40,574 nt of DNA from Acidobacteriota bacterium (lineage in GTDB: Bacteria > Acidobacteriota > Vicinamibacteria > Vicinamibacterales > JAKQTR01). The stretch lies in the NCBI GenBank assembly GCA_026393675.1, contig JAPKZQ010000034.1, positions 1 to 40,574 of the forward strand. Reading direction: 5' to 3'. Shown here piece by piece: positions 1 to 9,212 of the stretch (its first letter is position 1; the number at the start of each line of letters is the position of its first letter). The translations under genes and the position numbers were made by a program. Under the pieces are notes generated by a model. That model was given only the letters and a program-made list of their open reading frames with translations. It ran no database searches and was not told where the DNA came from.

Positions 1-60
1 GGTCTAATACTTCGGCGGAGGAATCAACCCCTCCCGGTGCCTGGGAGCTCCCCTAATTCT

Positions 61-140
61 CTAACGAGGCCTGCCTCAGACCGTGCGACGAGACCCTCCG
101 CTCCAGACATGCTCGAAGGTCTGAGGCATGGCCTCGTTAG
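61..140. repeat. Long imperfect inverted repeat (hairpin)
   Basis: The arms at 61-82 and 118-140 are complementary over 22 bases with one extra base in the right arm. They are separated by a loop of about 35 nt. No T-tract follows on either strand, so a classical intrinsic terminator is not obvious. It could be a terminator of an upstream gene, a mobile-element end or a MITE-like relic. It lies just before a decayed coding remnant. Confidence 0.6.
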
Positions 141-171
141 TATTCTGCCATCAGCCATGCAATCTGTCCTG

Positions 172-297
172 CTGACTTTTCTGGTGGTCACGCAGGGACT
201 GGCCACCGGATCCTACATGGCCACGGTGACGGTGATGATGGAAGGCGTGTCGAACAGTCCGGCCCGAATCCCCGTGCAACTGGTCGTGCGCAGGTAG
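172..297 (+). pseudogene. C-terminal remnant of a BACON/Ig-like repeat protein
   Basis: The last 40 or so residues before the TAG at 295-297 (GLATGSYMATVTVMMEGVSN and following) have the pattern of the last strands of bacterial Ig-like/BACON repeats: a G-x-Y-x-A-x-V-x-V strand, a small-residue turn, then a V-x-L-x-V strand ending the protein. Such domains occur in secreted or cell-surface proteins. No start codon or further domain is visible upstream. The frame instead runs into the inverted repeat at 61-140, so only a fragment remains here. The left limit given is approximate, and the call rests on pattern similarity alone. Confidence 0.35.
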
Positions 298-489
298 GCT
301 GCCCGATGCCCGACACCCACGCAACAGGTCCGCACCAAGGAATGCCCGCTCTGCCGTGAGGTCATGCGCCTCAGGACGCGCGAACGGATCGAGCGCATCC
401 CGGGAGCGAGCCAGACGGTCACGCTCGTCGTCAAGGAATGGGAGGGCCCGGAATGCTCCTACGAAGAGGAGTTTGACGACGACGAGTAG
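298..489 (+). pseudogene. Degenerate small zinc-finger protein
   Basis: An open frame ending at TAG 487-489 reads TKECPLCREVMRLRTRERIE, then a VTLVVKEWEGPECSYEEE segment and an acidic tail. This resembles small acidobacterial proteins with two CxxC knuckles (CPxC near the start and a W-V-C-P-E-C-type knuckle later). Here the first Cys of the second knuckle appears replaced (WEGPEC), leaving three of four metal ligands. There is no ATG before the first knuckle in this frame. An ATG at 305 lies in another frame, which suggests a frameshift near the start. A functional protein from an unusual start cannot be excluded. Confidence 0.4.
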
Positions 490-611
490 TGTGGCAGACG
501 GGTTGGCGAGCGCCTGACCTGCCCCGAAGATCCGACCGGCGAACGGATCAGTCCGGAGATGGACCAGCGTGTGGTAGAGCCTGGAATCAGATTGGATCGG
601 CGCCGCACTGG

Positions 612-833
612 TCAGCGAGCGCCCAGCCGCAGCAGGATCTCCCGACGGGTCTCGTTATCGAACTGGTCAAATTCCAACGCCGATTCGCATTCGTCGCACA
701 GCACTTCGAATACGGCCGGGCGGTTTTCTTCGGCCACGTTCACGTCAGAGCCTTCCAGCTGGACCACGTGCATCTGCAGGGTCTTCACAAGAAAATTCTT
801 CGCGTTGCCGCAACTCGGGCACGCTACAGCCAT
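612..833 (-). CDS. Small zinc-ribbon protein (73 aa)
   Basis: A short protein starting MAVACPSCGNAK with a second CxxC (CDEC) about 45 residues later; together they form a four-Cys zinc ribbon. The C-terminus is a short charged helix. The ATG at 833 is preceded by AAGGAG with a 6-base spacer, which makes it a much better start than the open frame further upstream. Zinc ribbons of this size often bind nucleic acid or a partner protein, but nothing here points to a specific role. It is divergent from the small gene at 1001. The 120 bases between its end and the decayed remnant at 489 show no gene. Confidence 0.7.
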   Translation of the reverse strand: MAVACPSCGNAKNFLVKTLQMHVVQLEGSDVNVAEENRPAVFEVLCDECESALEFDQFDNETRREILLRLGAR

Positions 834-1000
834 TGTCAACTCCTTCACGCGCGAATCCGACACGCGCCTGCTACTGATTGTATGGAATGGCAGGCGATGG
901 AGGCAATCAAGATCTTCGGCGGGCGGCCGTGAGGTATATTCGTCATGCTGGCATCCGCCGGCTGGCCAGTGGTGCACGGGCGGCGTGGAGTAAGCGCGAC

Positions 1001-1171
1001 ATGAGCACAACGACGTACGAAATCCGGTCTGAACTGCGTGGCGGTCATTGGGTGGCCTGGGTCGTCAGGACGCCGGACGGAAAGCCCGATGGATCAATCC
1101 TGCTGGTCGGCCGGACGAAGCAAGAAGCCGAGCAGCGCGCCGACGACTGGGCGAACGGCCGGGTGAAGTAG
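1001..1171 (+). CDS. Small hypothetical protein (56 aa)
   Basis: The product begins MSTTTYEIRSELRGGHWVAW and ends in a basic helix (TKQEAEQRADDWANGRVK). It looks like a compact beta-beta-alpha fold: two amphipathic strands with alternating hydrophobics followed by one helix. The overall pattern resembles the 74-residue protein encoded at 9414, which also has strands and then an alanine-rich helix; that could be a shared fold but is not demonstrable homology. No function is recognised. It is convergent with addA, and a long hairpin lies between them. No clear Shine-Dalgarno precedes the start. Confidence 0.6.
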   Translation: MSTTTYEIRSELRGGHWVAWVVRTPDGKPDGSILLVGRTKQEAEQRADDWANGRVK

Positions 1172-1174
1172 AAC

Positions 1175-1233
1175 CGGTTTCGTAACCCGTTCTCGCGGCC
1201 TTGGCAAGCCGCGGTACGCAGGTTATGAAACCG
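1175..1233. terminator. Bidirectional hairpin between convergent genes
   Basis: The outer arms 1175-1187 and 1221-1233 pair over 13 bases with one G-T wobble. Inside them, 1194-1199 and 1208-1213 form a 6-bp GC stem with an 8-base loop. The element sits between the plus-strand gene ending at 1171 and addA, whose stop codon (1223-1225) lies inside the right arm. Its symmetry suits termination in both directions. There is no long U-tract. Confidence 0.6.
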
Positions 1234-4200
1234 TCTCCAGTGACGGGTAGACCAGCACGCCACGGACGGGTGCGTCGGGAAACAGCCCGCGCGCCGCCTC
1301 GACATAGACGTCGAGCTGGCGGCGGTCAGTCTCGCGAGGGACGCCGGTCTTGAAGTCGATGACGACGACCTCGCCGCTCGGGGCGCATGCCAGACAGTCG
1401 ATGACGCCGCGCACGATCCGCGCTGGCGCGCCATCCATTCTCAATGACACCGGCACTTCATAGAAGCAGGTCGCGCCGCCGAGGATCGCGGCGATGTCCG
1501 ACCGGCTCCGCATGCGTCGGTACACGGAGACGGCCTGCTCGACCAGTCCATCCGGATCCTCCGCATCGTGGCGTTCGTCCTCATCGAGCAGCGTCCTGGC
1601 CCGCGCCTTGACCACATCAGGGTCAGAATCGTTTACGCCAAACTGGAACAACCGGTGCACGAGACGACCGGCTGCGACGCGATCGCGACGCCCGGAGGCG
1701 CGGCCTTTGTACTCGAGTGCCGCCTGCGGAGCCACGACATCGGTGACGGCGGCGCGTACCACCGCACCGGGATCGGCGAGCACTCCGAAGTCGTCGTCTG
1801 AACGCGCCACGCTGGGGCTCGCGAACAGCTGGTCGTGTGTGGAGTTCCCTGTTGTCCCGTCTGCGGCATCGGCCGTCCGAGCATCGCCGCCCGTCCCCGA
1901 CATCGCCGGGGATGGTGCCGCTACCGACCGGCGGAATCGGTGTACGCGGCCGGACGCGGCCTGCCACTCGATGTCGGCGCCACTCGCATCTGGTTGCGCC
2001 GCACGCGCCACGGCGTCGCGCAGCGTCTTGGGCAGCACACTGGCCAGACTGCCCCGTCCCGGTGTCAGGACGCCCTTCTTCGTGGCCGACGACAGGTACA
2101 GCCGGTCGCGGGCGCGCGTGATCGCCACGTACAGCAGGCGCTTGAGTTCCTCGCTGTCGCGATCGCCGACATCTTCATCGAACTCCGCCTGGAAGTCGCC
2201 CACGGCCACCGCTTCGTCGTCGGGCGCATTGGGCGCAATCCGGATCGGATCGGGAGGGCCGCCCGCCCCACGCGCGAGATTGACGACGAACACCACCGGA
2301 AACTCGAGGCCCTTGGCCGAGTGCACCGTCATCAGGCTCACGGCGTCGAGGGCATCCACCACCGCATTTGATTCGTCGCCCGCCGACAACTGGTCAAGAT
2401 CGGCGGCCAGCCTCCCGAGCGTCAGGTACCCCCGGTTCTGGATGCGGCGAATGAGCGCCCGCATCTTCTTGACGTTCTCCCGCGCCTGCTCCGCGCGCGC
2501 GCCGCGGATCTCGAAGGCATACGCCGTACGGTTGAGAATCCAGTCCACCAGTTCGGCCGGCGGTATCCGGTCGGCCAGGGCGAGCCATTCGGGCACACTC
2601 GCCCGGATCGCACCCAGTACCCGCTGATCTTCCGCGTCGAGATCGCCAATCCCTTCGGGTGGGCGCCCGTCGGAAAGAGCCGTGGCCAATCCCGGCGCAA
2701 GGCGCTGGAGCCCCGGGTCGGACAGCCGCACGAACCGCGATCGGAGGAGCGCGGCGGCCCGCAGATCTGACGCCGGATCGGCCACGTATCTCACAAGCGC
2801 GACGATGTCCTTGACCTCATCGGCGTCAAAGAACCCGAGACCCTTGTACACGTACGAGGGGATACGGCGTGATTCCAGCGCCCGCTCGAATTCCCGGTGG
2901 CTCGATCGCGACCGGAACAGGATGGCCACATCGCCGGGCCGCATCGGCCGGCGTAGGCCAGTCTGGCGATCACGAACCGTCGCGCGTTCGACCAAATCGC
3001 TGATCTCGGCGGCCACGGCGGCCGCGCACGTCCGTGCCTCGTCATCCGCGATGACGCCCAGGACAGGCTCGGCCTTCTCATCGCCTGCGTCATCGTCGAG
3101 CGGAAACTGGTCGCGGTCGTCGTACCGGAATGCGTCGGACCGCTCCGGCGCTTTCACGACCTCCTGGAAAACGTCATTGGCAAACGCCAACAGGGGCGGC
3201 GCCGAGCGGAAACTCTGCCGGATGCTTCGCAGCGGATCCTCGCCCACCCTGAGAGCGCCGATCGCCTCCGCGGCTTCGTCCAGCACGGCGACTTCGGCGT
3301 CGCGGAACCCGAAGATCGACTGCTTACGATCGCCGACGATGAAGATGGACGGCCGGAGCGGTGCATCGTCAGCCAGACCCAGTCCTTCGCCCCAGGCGCG
3401 CACCAACTGCAGGACCAGCTCCCACTGGGCGCGCGACGTGTCCTGGAACTCATCGACCAGCACGTGGTGGTAGCGCGCCTCCAGCAGGAAGCGGCTGCGG
3501 GCGAACTCGTCCATCTGCGACAGGAGTTCGCCGGCGCGTGCGAGCAATTCGCCGAAGTCGAGCACGCCGTGCGATTCGAGTGTCCGGCGGTGACGGTCCG
3601 CGGCAATCTGGAACACCTGCCACACCGCCCGGGACAACACGACGTTGAGATCGCGTCGAAGCGCGCGCATGGCGTCATCGATGCCAACGGCTATCGCGGC
3701 GAGACGCTGCTGGTGCGTCGTTCGCGCCGTCTTGCTCGAGAAACACGTCTCATCGTACTCAGAGGGCAGGCGCTTGCGGGGATCGCCACCCTTGGTCAGG
3801 AAATGCGACCGCAGTTGATCGATCAGGCTCCGCAGCGACGCCGGGTCGGGATGCTCCGCTCGCACCATCGCACGGATGGCGGCCGCGAGCATCCTGAACC
3901 TGGGATGCCCGACGGGCCCTTCGTTCAGAAACGCCTCGAGACCGCCCGGCACCGCGCGCAGCACGTCGGTCAGCCGCTGCGCTCCACGGGCACACGCCAG
4001 GGGCCCGGTCATGTCGCGCGGCCCCGCCGCGAGCACGCGGCGCAGCACGAGGGCTGCGACCTGGCGCCGTCCCAGCAGCGCCGCGAGCCCCTCCCGCAGC
4101 CGGGCCTCGCCCAGTTGGGCGAAGAGCAAGGCGACGTCTTCATGGGTGCGCGCCCGGCTCCGGGCGATTCTCAACGTGCCGTCGAGTGACTCCTCCACGA

Positions 4201-4636
4201 GGCGCACCATCTCGGTTTCGTCGGCGACCTGGAAGTCCGGATCAAGATCGGCTTCGAGAGGGAATTCGCGCAGCAGCAACAGGCAGAACGCGTCGATCGT
4301 GCAGATGGCAATTTCGTTGAGTCGATCGCGCAGGGTCCGCCAACGCGCCGCGTCCTCGGGCGACTGGGTCGATGCACGGCGCAGGTCATCAACGATGCGC
4401 TCGCGCATCTCGGCCGCGGCCTTGCGGGTGAAGGTGATGGCCAGGATGTTGGCCGGATCAACGCCCTGTCTGATGAGGTTGACGTAGCGTCCCACCAGCA
4501 CGCGAGTCTTTCCGGTGCCGGCCGATGCCTCGAGCACGACGTTATGACGCGGGTCGACGGCGGCGGCGCGGGCATCCGCGTCGTGAAGAGGCACCGCCCC
4601 GGGCGACTCACCTGCTGTACGAGACGAGGGTGGCAC
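1223..4636 (-). CDS. addA: AddA-type helicase-nuclease (double-strand break repair)
   Basis: A UvrD/RecB superfamily 1 helicase with a C-terminal nuclease, 1137 aa, close to the usual AddA length. Walker A is ASAGTGKT at residues 37-44. The motif II region VDEFQDTS is near 393-400, followed by VGDRKQSIFGFR. A late SAKGLEFPVV motif and an AITRARDRLYLS motif are also present. The RecB-type nuclease motif IDFKTG is near 1094 with a QLDVY helix after it. With AddB it should unwind and resect DNA ends for RecA. The start chosen is GTG at 4636, immediately after the addB stop (4638-4640); no in-frame ATG lies near it, and upstream residues of the open frame look non-coding. Confidence 0.9.
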   Translation of the reverse strand: MPPSSRTAGESPGAVPLHDADARAAAVDPRHNVVLEASAGTGKTRVLVGRYVNLIRQGVDPANILAITFTRKAAAEMRERIVDDLRRASTQSPEDAARWRTLRDRLNEIAICTIDAFCLLLLREFPLEADLDPDFQVADETEMVRLVEESLDGTLRIARSRARTHEDVALLFAQLGEARLREGLAALLGRRQVAALVLRRVLAAGPRDMTGPLACARGAQRLTDVLRAVPGGLEAFLNEGPVGHPRFRMLAAAIRAMVRAEHPDPASLRSLIDQLRSHFLTKGGDPRKRLPSEYDETCFSSKTARTTHQQRLAAIAVGIDDAMRALRRDLNVVLSRAVWQVFQIAADRHRRTLESHGVLDFGELLARAGELLSQMDEFARSRFLLEARYHHVLVDEFQDTSRAQWELVLQLVRAWGEGLGLADDAPLRPSIFIVGDRKQSIFGFRDAEVAVLDEAAEAIGALRVGEDPLRSIRQSFRSAPPLLAFANDVFQEVVKAPERSDAFRYDDRDQFPLDDDAGDEKAEPVLGVIADDEARTCAAAVAAEISDLVERATVRDRQTGLRRPMRPGDVAILFRSRSSHREFERALESRRIPSYVYKGLGFFDADEVKDIVALVRYVADPASDLRAAALLRSRFVRLSDPGLQRLAPGLATALSDGRPPEGIGDLDAEDQRVLGAIRASVPEWLALADRIPPAELVDWILNRTAYAFEIRGARAEQARENVKKMRALIRRIQNRGYLTLGRLAADLDQLSAGDESNAVVDALDAVSLMTVHSAKGLEFPVVFVVNLARGAGGPPDPIRIAPNAPDDEAVAVGDFQAEFDEDVGDRDSEELKRLLYVAITRARDRLYLSSATKKGVLTPGRGSLASVLPKTLRDAVARAAQPDASGADIEWQAASGRVHRFRRSVAAPSPAMSGTGGDARTADAADGTTGNSTHDQLFASPSVARSDDDFGVLADPGAVVRAAVTDVVAPQAALEYKGRASGRRDRVAAGRLVHRLFQFGVNDSDPDVVKARARTLLDEDERHDAEDPDGLVEQAVSVYRRMRSRSDIAAILGGATCFYEVPVSLRMDGAPARIVRGVIDCLACAPSGEVVVIDFKTGVPRETDRRQLDVYVEAARGLFPDAPVRGVLVYPSLETVS

Positions 4637-4637
4637 G

Positions 4638-7616
4638 TTACTCGTCACCGACGTAATCCTTCCGGCACACGGACGAAAACGGGCAGTGCACGCACTGGTA
4701 ACGCGAGTGCGGCGATGGCGGAAACTCGCCGCGCTCAATGCGGTCGACCACGTCCAGCAGCCGCGCTTCGCCTTCGGCGAGCACGGCGTCGAGTTCGCCG
4801 GCGTTCTTTGCGAGCGGTGCGTAGTGCGTCTTGCCGAACGCAATGTAGGCCGCATCGGCCGGACGCCAGGAGCGTCCACGGTACCCCTCGAGCCGCTGAC
4901 GCGCGCTTGCCGCGTAGGCCGGGAGTTGAACGACCTGGTTCTTCTCCGGCGCGCGCGATAGCTTGTAGTCCAACAGCCGGAACGTCCCGTCGGCCAGCAG
5001 GTCAATGCGATCAGCGGTGGCCTTGAGCCGCACGCAGCGTTCGGTGTCTCCCGATCTCAGGCGCGTCTCGCCGTTGAGGGAGAACTCCATCAACCGCTCC
5101 ACGACCGGCATGGGGCGTTCAGCTTCAATCCGGAAGACAATCTCGCCGAAGCCCGACGCGACGGCCGAGCCCATCAGGCGCACACGCTGGAGTGCGGCAT
5201 CGGATTCGGAGAGCATTGCCAGGCGTTCCTCGGCGATCTGCGCGAATCGGTTGCCCGCCTGGTCCAGGTTGTCCTGGGTAATCGCCCCGCCTCCGTCCTG
5301 CTGCCACACCTCGTAGAAGCGCTGAAGCACGTCGTGAACCAGCTTGCCCTGTGCCCGGGGTCCCAGCGATTCTTCATCGTCAGGGTCCTCTTCGAGGCGA
5401 AGCACCTGTGTCGCGAAGAAGACAAACGGGCAGGCCAGATACTGATCAAGCGCGCTGACCTTGTAGGCATCCACCCGGGGATTGAATGACTGTCCGTGGA
5501 ATTGCGCCAGCGACGCCGCCGTGCGGTCACGCCGGATCGACAGCCAGTCTGACGCCGACTCGCGAAGCACATCAGCGCGTATCGGGTCGAGACGCAGCGC
5601 TTCCTCCTCGAAGATCCTGGTATGACGCGGCGTGTCGTCGCGCGAGACGGCCAGGCCGCTCTCTGACAGATCCTCGAGAAACGGTGACGGCTCGACAATG
5701 GCATCGTCTTCGAGCGTGAAGGTCGAGACCACCACCTGGCGCGACGGCGCGCGCAGCAGATCGCCGAAGGCCGCGCGCTCGGCCGCCCGCGCGTCGGGCT
5801 CGGCGGGCCAGCCAAGCTGGGACAGCAGTGCTGCCGGATAGAAGATGCTCCGGCGTTCGGAACCGGGCCATTCACGCTGCGTCAGACCCACCAGGTACAG
5901 CGTCTCGAAATCGCCGAAGCGCACGGCATCGGCATCCAGCAACTGCACACCAGATCGCCCCCGGTGCGGGGCGAACGTCTGCTGACCGATCCACCGCCGG
6001 ATGGCAGCCGCGGTCTCAGCCAACACCCGCGGCTCGTCGTCATGCCGACGGTGCGCGTCGCGCAAGCTGCGGATCGACGCGTGAATGGCCGCGCGCGCGC
6101 GGAGGAGTCGTTCGCGTGTCGTGTCGTCGGCTCTCGATATCCGTTCGTGGGCGGTGAGAAACACGAGCACCGTCTCGAGGTGCGTCGAGGGGTGATCGGT
6201 TCGGGTGAGCGGCGCCAACTCGTCGGCGATTCGGACGGCCGCCAAGTATGCCGGCAGCGGCGAGGAGAATCGCCTCGATCTGCCGGACCCGGTGGTCCCC
6301 GCAGACGCAGCGGACCAGACGTCGGCGAGTCTCCGCAATTCCGCGGCATCGCCGAGAAACCGCGCATCACTCAACGCGCGATCGAAGGCGACGATGTCGG
6401 CCGTCGAGAGGCGCCGGCCATCCGCGTCGAATGCGAAGACCGGAGACGTGAGCAGCGCCACCAGCGCGGCACGAGCGAAGTTCCCGTCGACACATTCGAA
6501 GATGAGGTCGAGCGCGGCGGCATACGGCTCCGACGCCAGCGGCAGGGCATCAAATGCCTCGTACGGCACACCGGCAGATGGCAACACCTGGCTGGCCAGG
6601 TACACGTACGGCAGCGGGCGCTTGAACACGATGCCGGTTCGCCCAAGTCTTACTGCCCCACTTGGCGAGGAACCGTCGCGAGCATCGCGCTTGACGCGTC
6701 TGGCGACAGCGCCCAGTTCTTCTTCGCGATCGCGATGCACGCCGTAGAGCGGAGCGTCCGGGCCGGCCGGCGCCACCAGCACGGGAGACATGCCGGCGGG
6801 CACGTCGGGCCTGACTTCCTCGTCTATTCGAGGCAACAGATCGCGAATGCGAACGAGCAATCCCGCGTTGAGCGTCGATGCGGTGGCGACGATGTCGATG
6901 CGAGCCAGACCCGTAGCCCGGGCCAGCAGATCGAAATCCGCGAGCCACAGACCGTTGGCATCTCCGGCCCTGTCGGCCACGGCCACCACGACGTGTGTGA
7001 AACGGGCGACGGGCTCCTCGATCAGGCGCTCGCGTATCCGATGTTCGTCGAGGCCGCCCGTGGCGGTCAGCCGCGCCTCGTATCCCCGGAACGCCGCCGC
7101 CATGAACCGGGTCTGCGCGAGCAGGCGAACCGCTCCCCGATCGGTGTCAACCTCGCGCGCGAACCGTTCGCCGGTGAGCCGCTCGAAGTCGACAATTGAA
7201 CGCAGGTGCCGGCGCAGGGCGTCGTAGAAGGCCAGCATCTCCGCCACGATGCCGGGGCGGATGGTGAAGGGCGGTTTCACACCATCCGCGATCGCCTCGC
7301 GCGCGGCTGCGCCGAGCAATACTTCACGTTCGTGAGACGACAGGCAGGTCTGGCCACCGGCCAACCCGTCGCGCAGCAGCGTCTGCCACTCGTCGCGCGT
7401 CACCAGGTGCGGCAGCACGATCGCGCGGCGGCCTGACGCGAGCGCGCGATCTTCGAACAGCCGCCGCAGTTGCTCCGCAGCGGTCCGCGTCGGCACGATC
7501 ACCGCGCGGCTCCGGATAGCTGCGAGGTCGCCCGCGATGGCCAGTTCCAGCAGGCGCTCACGAAATTCGCGAAGATCGCGTGCCCGAATCAGCCGGGTCG
7601 TCCGGGGTGTGATCAC
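4638..7616 (-). CDS. addB: AddB-type nuclease with Fe-S cluster
   Basis: A 992-aa partner of AddA. The N-terminal helicase-like half starts with a degenerate nucleotide-binding region (IVPTRTAAEQLRRLF). The C-terminal half is a PD-(D/E)XK nuclease with LLDYKLSR near residue 882 and a QLPAYA helix. One Cys (ACPF, near 728) plus the cluster CVHCPFSSVC (about 972-982) supply the four ligands typical of the AddB 4Fe-4S nuclease. The GTG start at 7616 overlaps the TGA of the preceding gene by four bases (GTGA), implying translational coupling. Weak sequence in the helicase half is normal for AddB. Confidence 0.87.
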   Translation of the reverse strand: MITPRTTRLIRARDLREFRERLLELAIAGDLAAIRSRAVIVPTRTAAEQLRRLFEDRALASGRRAIVLPHLVTRDEWQTLLRDGLAGGQTCLSSHEREVLLGAAAREAIADGVKPPFTIRPGIVAEMLAFYDALRRHLRSIVDFERLTGERFAREVDTDRGAVRLLAQTRFMAAAFRGYEARLTATGGLDEHRIRERLIEEPVARFTHVVVAVADRAGDANGLWLADFDLLARATGLARIDIVATASTLNAGLLVRIRDLLPRIDEEVRPDVPAGMSPVLVAPAGPDAPLYGVHRDREEELGAVARRVKRDARDGSSPSGAVRLGRTGIVFKRPLPYVYLASQVLPSAGVPYEAFDALPLASEPYAAALDLIFECVDGNFARAALVALLTSPVFAFDADGRRLSTADIVAFDRALSDARFLGDAAELRRLADVWSAASAGTTGSGRSRRFSSPLPAYLAAVRIADELAPLTRTDHPSTHLETVLVFLTAHERISRADDTTRERLLRARAAIHASIRSLRDAHRRHDDEPRVLAETAAAIRRWIGQQTFAPHRGRSGVQLLDADAVRFGDFETLYLVGLTQREWPGSERRSIFYPAALLSQLGWPAEPDARAAERAAFGDLLRAPSRQVVVSTFTLEDDAIVEPSPFLEDLSESGLAVSRDDTPRHTRIFEEEALRLDPIRADVLRESASDWLSIRRDRTAASLAQFHGQSFNPRVDAYKVSALDQYLACPFVFFATQVLRLEEDPDDEESLGPRAQGKLVHDVLQRFYEVWQQDGGGAITQDNLDQAGNRFAQIAEERLAMLSESDAALQRVRLMGSAVASGFGEIVFRIEAERPMPVVERLMEFSLNGETRLRSGDTERCVRLKATADRIDLLADGTFRLLDYKLSRAPEKNQVVQLPAYAASARQRLEGYRGRSWRPADAAYIAFGKTHYAPLAKNAGELDAVLAEGEARLLDVVDRIERGEFPPSPHSRYQCVHCPFSSVCRKDYVGDE

Positions 7617-9007
7617 CGGAACTTCGGGGGAGCGAAAAACGCGTTGATTTCGTCGCGGGCCCGTGCCACCAGCAGCAACGCGCCGGCCGCGGCTGCCGAC
7701 GCGTTGCGGGCAGCCTCCAGGTCTGACGTCTGTATCGCCGTACGGCGAGTGCCCACGGCGGCCTGCATCAACTGCACGGCACTGACCAGCGCATCATGTG
7801 AGGCGTGGAGTTCATCAGGCGGCGACAGGAGCGCCGCGATAGCTCTGGCCTCAACCAGATGGCGTTCGGCGGCCGTCAGATCGCGAAGATCCGGGCCAGA
7901 CATCGAACGGATGGCTTCGGCGGCCTTGGTGACATCGTCCAGACGCTTCAGGCTGCGCTCGATACCGCGCCGGTACGCACGATACGTCTCATGGCGATAC
8001 TTCCATCGATCCAGATCGAGCCGCCTCTGCCGGGCCGTGTCAAGTTGTGATTCGAGTGCGGCCACCAGCGTCCTGATTTCCGCCTGGCGCCGGCGCCCAA
8101 ACTGCTCGTCCTTCTGGTGGACATCGGCTAGCACGCGCTCGACACCCTTGACATCGGCCCGCGCCACGCGTCGGTCAGCATCCCCGGTGGCGCGTGACAC
8201 GAGGTCGGCGTACTGACGGTCGGTTCGCGCCGCCACTTTCGCATCGTCGTTCAGCCGGCGCCGCGTCACCTTCACCCAGGCGGCGCCCATGGAGGGCTGG
8301 TTGCGACTGAGGGTCGCCAGAATTGCCGCCTGCAGGGACATCCGGTCAGCCGGCACATCGGTGGATCGGGCCACCTCGGCCGCCAGCTCGATCGATTCCC
8401 TGGTGGTCGGAGCATCCATCAGCGGCCCGGATGGCGGCTCCAACGATGCCACGAGATCGATCGAAAAATGACGCTCCCCGGCGTCGGCGCGAATGCCGGC
8501 AATGGTCTCCTCGACGGCGGATGCCAGGTCGCGGACGTCCGCGGCGCGGTAGCCGAAATGTTGCGCCGGCCATTCCACGAGGCGCCGCCGGGCTTGTTCG
8601 GCCACGGCCAGCCGCGCCACCGAGTCGCTCGAGAACGCGATGGACGTCAGCGCGCGTGCCATCTGGTCAGTCAACGCCTTGTAGTCGGATTCGCCGCGCG
8701 TCTGTGCGTACCGGCGGTACCGCACGGTGTCGGCGTAGAGATTGGTACGCTCCCAATCGATGACATCGGATGGCAGGCTGACCATCTGCAGCATGTCCGG
8801 GCGGTTCGGATCGCCCAGAGGCAGCGTGAAGGCCACGCGGTCACCAACGCGCGCGAACTCGCCCCAGCTGACCAGCGGCAGGCCGGTCTTCAGGAAGATG
8901 CGATACAGCGCGGGCTCGAAGTTGGGCTGTGCGGCGGCGCCGGCGACCGACACCAACAACATTCCCATCGCCAGCCATTCAGAGAGGCGATGGGCACGCC
9001 GGCACAC
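7613..9007 (-). CDS. Secreted alpha-helical/coiled-coil protein upstream of addBA
   Basis: The proposed protein has 464 aa. It starts with a signal-peptide-like segment: an arginine-containing n-region, then LAMGMLLVSVAGAAA and probable cleavage before QP. A short beta-type segment follows (ARVGDRVAFTLPLGDP). The rest is largely helical and rich in Arg, Ala, Glu and Asp, with a likely coiled coil around the segment RRQAEIRTLVAALESQLDTA. No enzymatic motif is recognised. The start is uncertain: GTG at 9007 or ATG at 8968; the longer open frame upstream runs through a REP-like repeat and is not credible. Its stop overlaps the addB start, so the three genes are probably co-transcribed, yet an exported product beside a cytoplasmic nuclease is puzzling. 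Confidence 0.65.
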   Translation of the reverse strand: MCRRAHRLSEWLAMGMLLVSVAGAAAQPNFEPALYRIFLKTGLPLVSWGEFARVGDRVAFTLPLGDPNRPDMLQMVSLPSDVIDWERTNLYADTVRYRRYAQTRGESDYKALTDQMARALTSIAFSSDSVARLAVAEQARRRLVEWPAQHFGYRAADVRDLASAVEETIAGIRADAGERHFSIDLVASLEPPSGPLMDAPTTRESIELAAEVARSTDVPADRMSLQAAILATLSRNQPSMGAAWVKVTRRRLNDDAKVAARTDRQYADLVSRATGDADRRVARADVKGVERVLADVHQKDEQFGRRRQAEIRTLVAALESQLDTARQRRLDLDRWKYRHETYRAYRRGIERSLKRLDDVTKAAEAIRSMSGPDLRDLTAAERHLVEARAIAALLSPPDELHASHDALVSAVQLMQAAVGTRRTAIQTSDLEAARNASAAAAGALLLVARARDEINAFFAPPKFR

Positions 9008-9026
9008 CCCGCCACCGGCCGTCGTC

Positions 9027-9100
9027 GCCCGCCCGTGTAGGCGGGCTTTGGCCTGGCCACGCCGAAGCCGAAGCGGAGGCGGGTTGCCCTGCGATCCGGG
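9027..9100. repeat. REP-like palindromic element
   Basis: A perfect 7-bp GC hairpin (9027-9033 with 9040-9046, loop CGTGTA) is followed by a GCCGAAGC-rich segment ending about 9100. A similar CCGAAGCGGAGGCG string recurs inside coding DNA near 34998. It has the look of an interspersed extragenic repeat. It lies in the 5' region of the operon that reads leftwards. Confidence 0.4.
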
Positions 9101-9212
9101 CGCCGCGCTCCGGACTATCGTTGCCGTACTTCGGATTCGGGGCACTTGGCAAGCGTAGTGCGGGGTCCGGAGAGCGTCAAGCGAGACGTCGCCCACCGCC
9201 GGAAAACGGCCC

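Noticed and set aside
1494-2627. Long plus-strand open frame (377 codons) opposite addA
   Set aside because: Ser/Arg/Ala-rich composition, no family pattern; a shadow of the high-GC antisense codons of addA.
5964-7199. 411-codon plus-strand open frame opposite addB
   Set aside because: Arg/Gly/His-rich, no ribosome-binding site and no domain; addB on the other strand has clear motifs.
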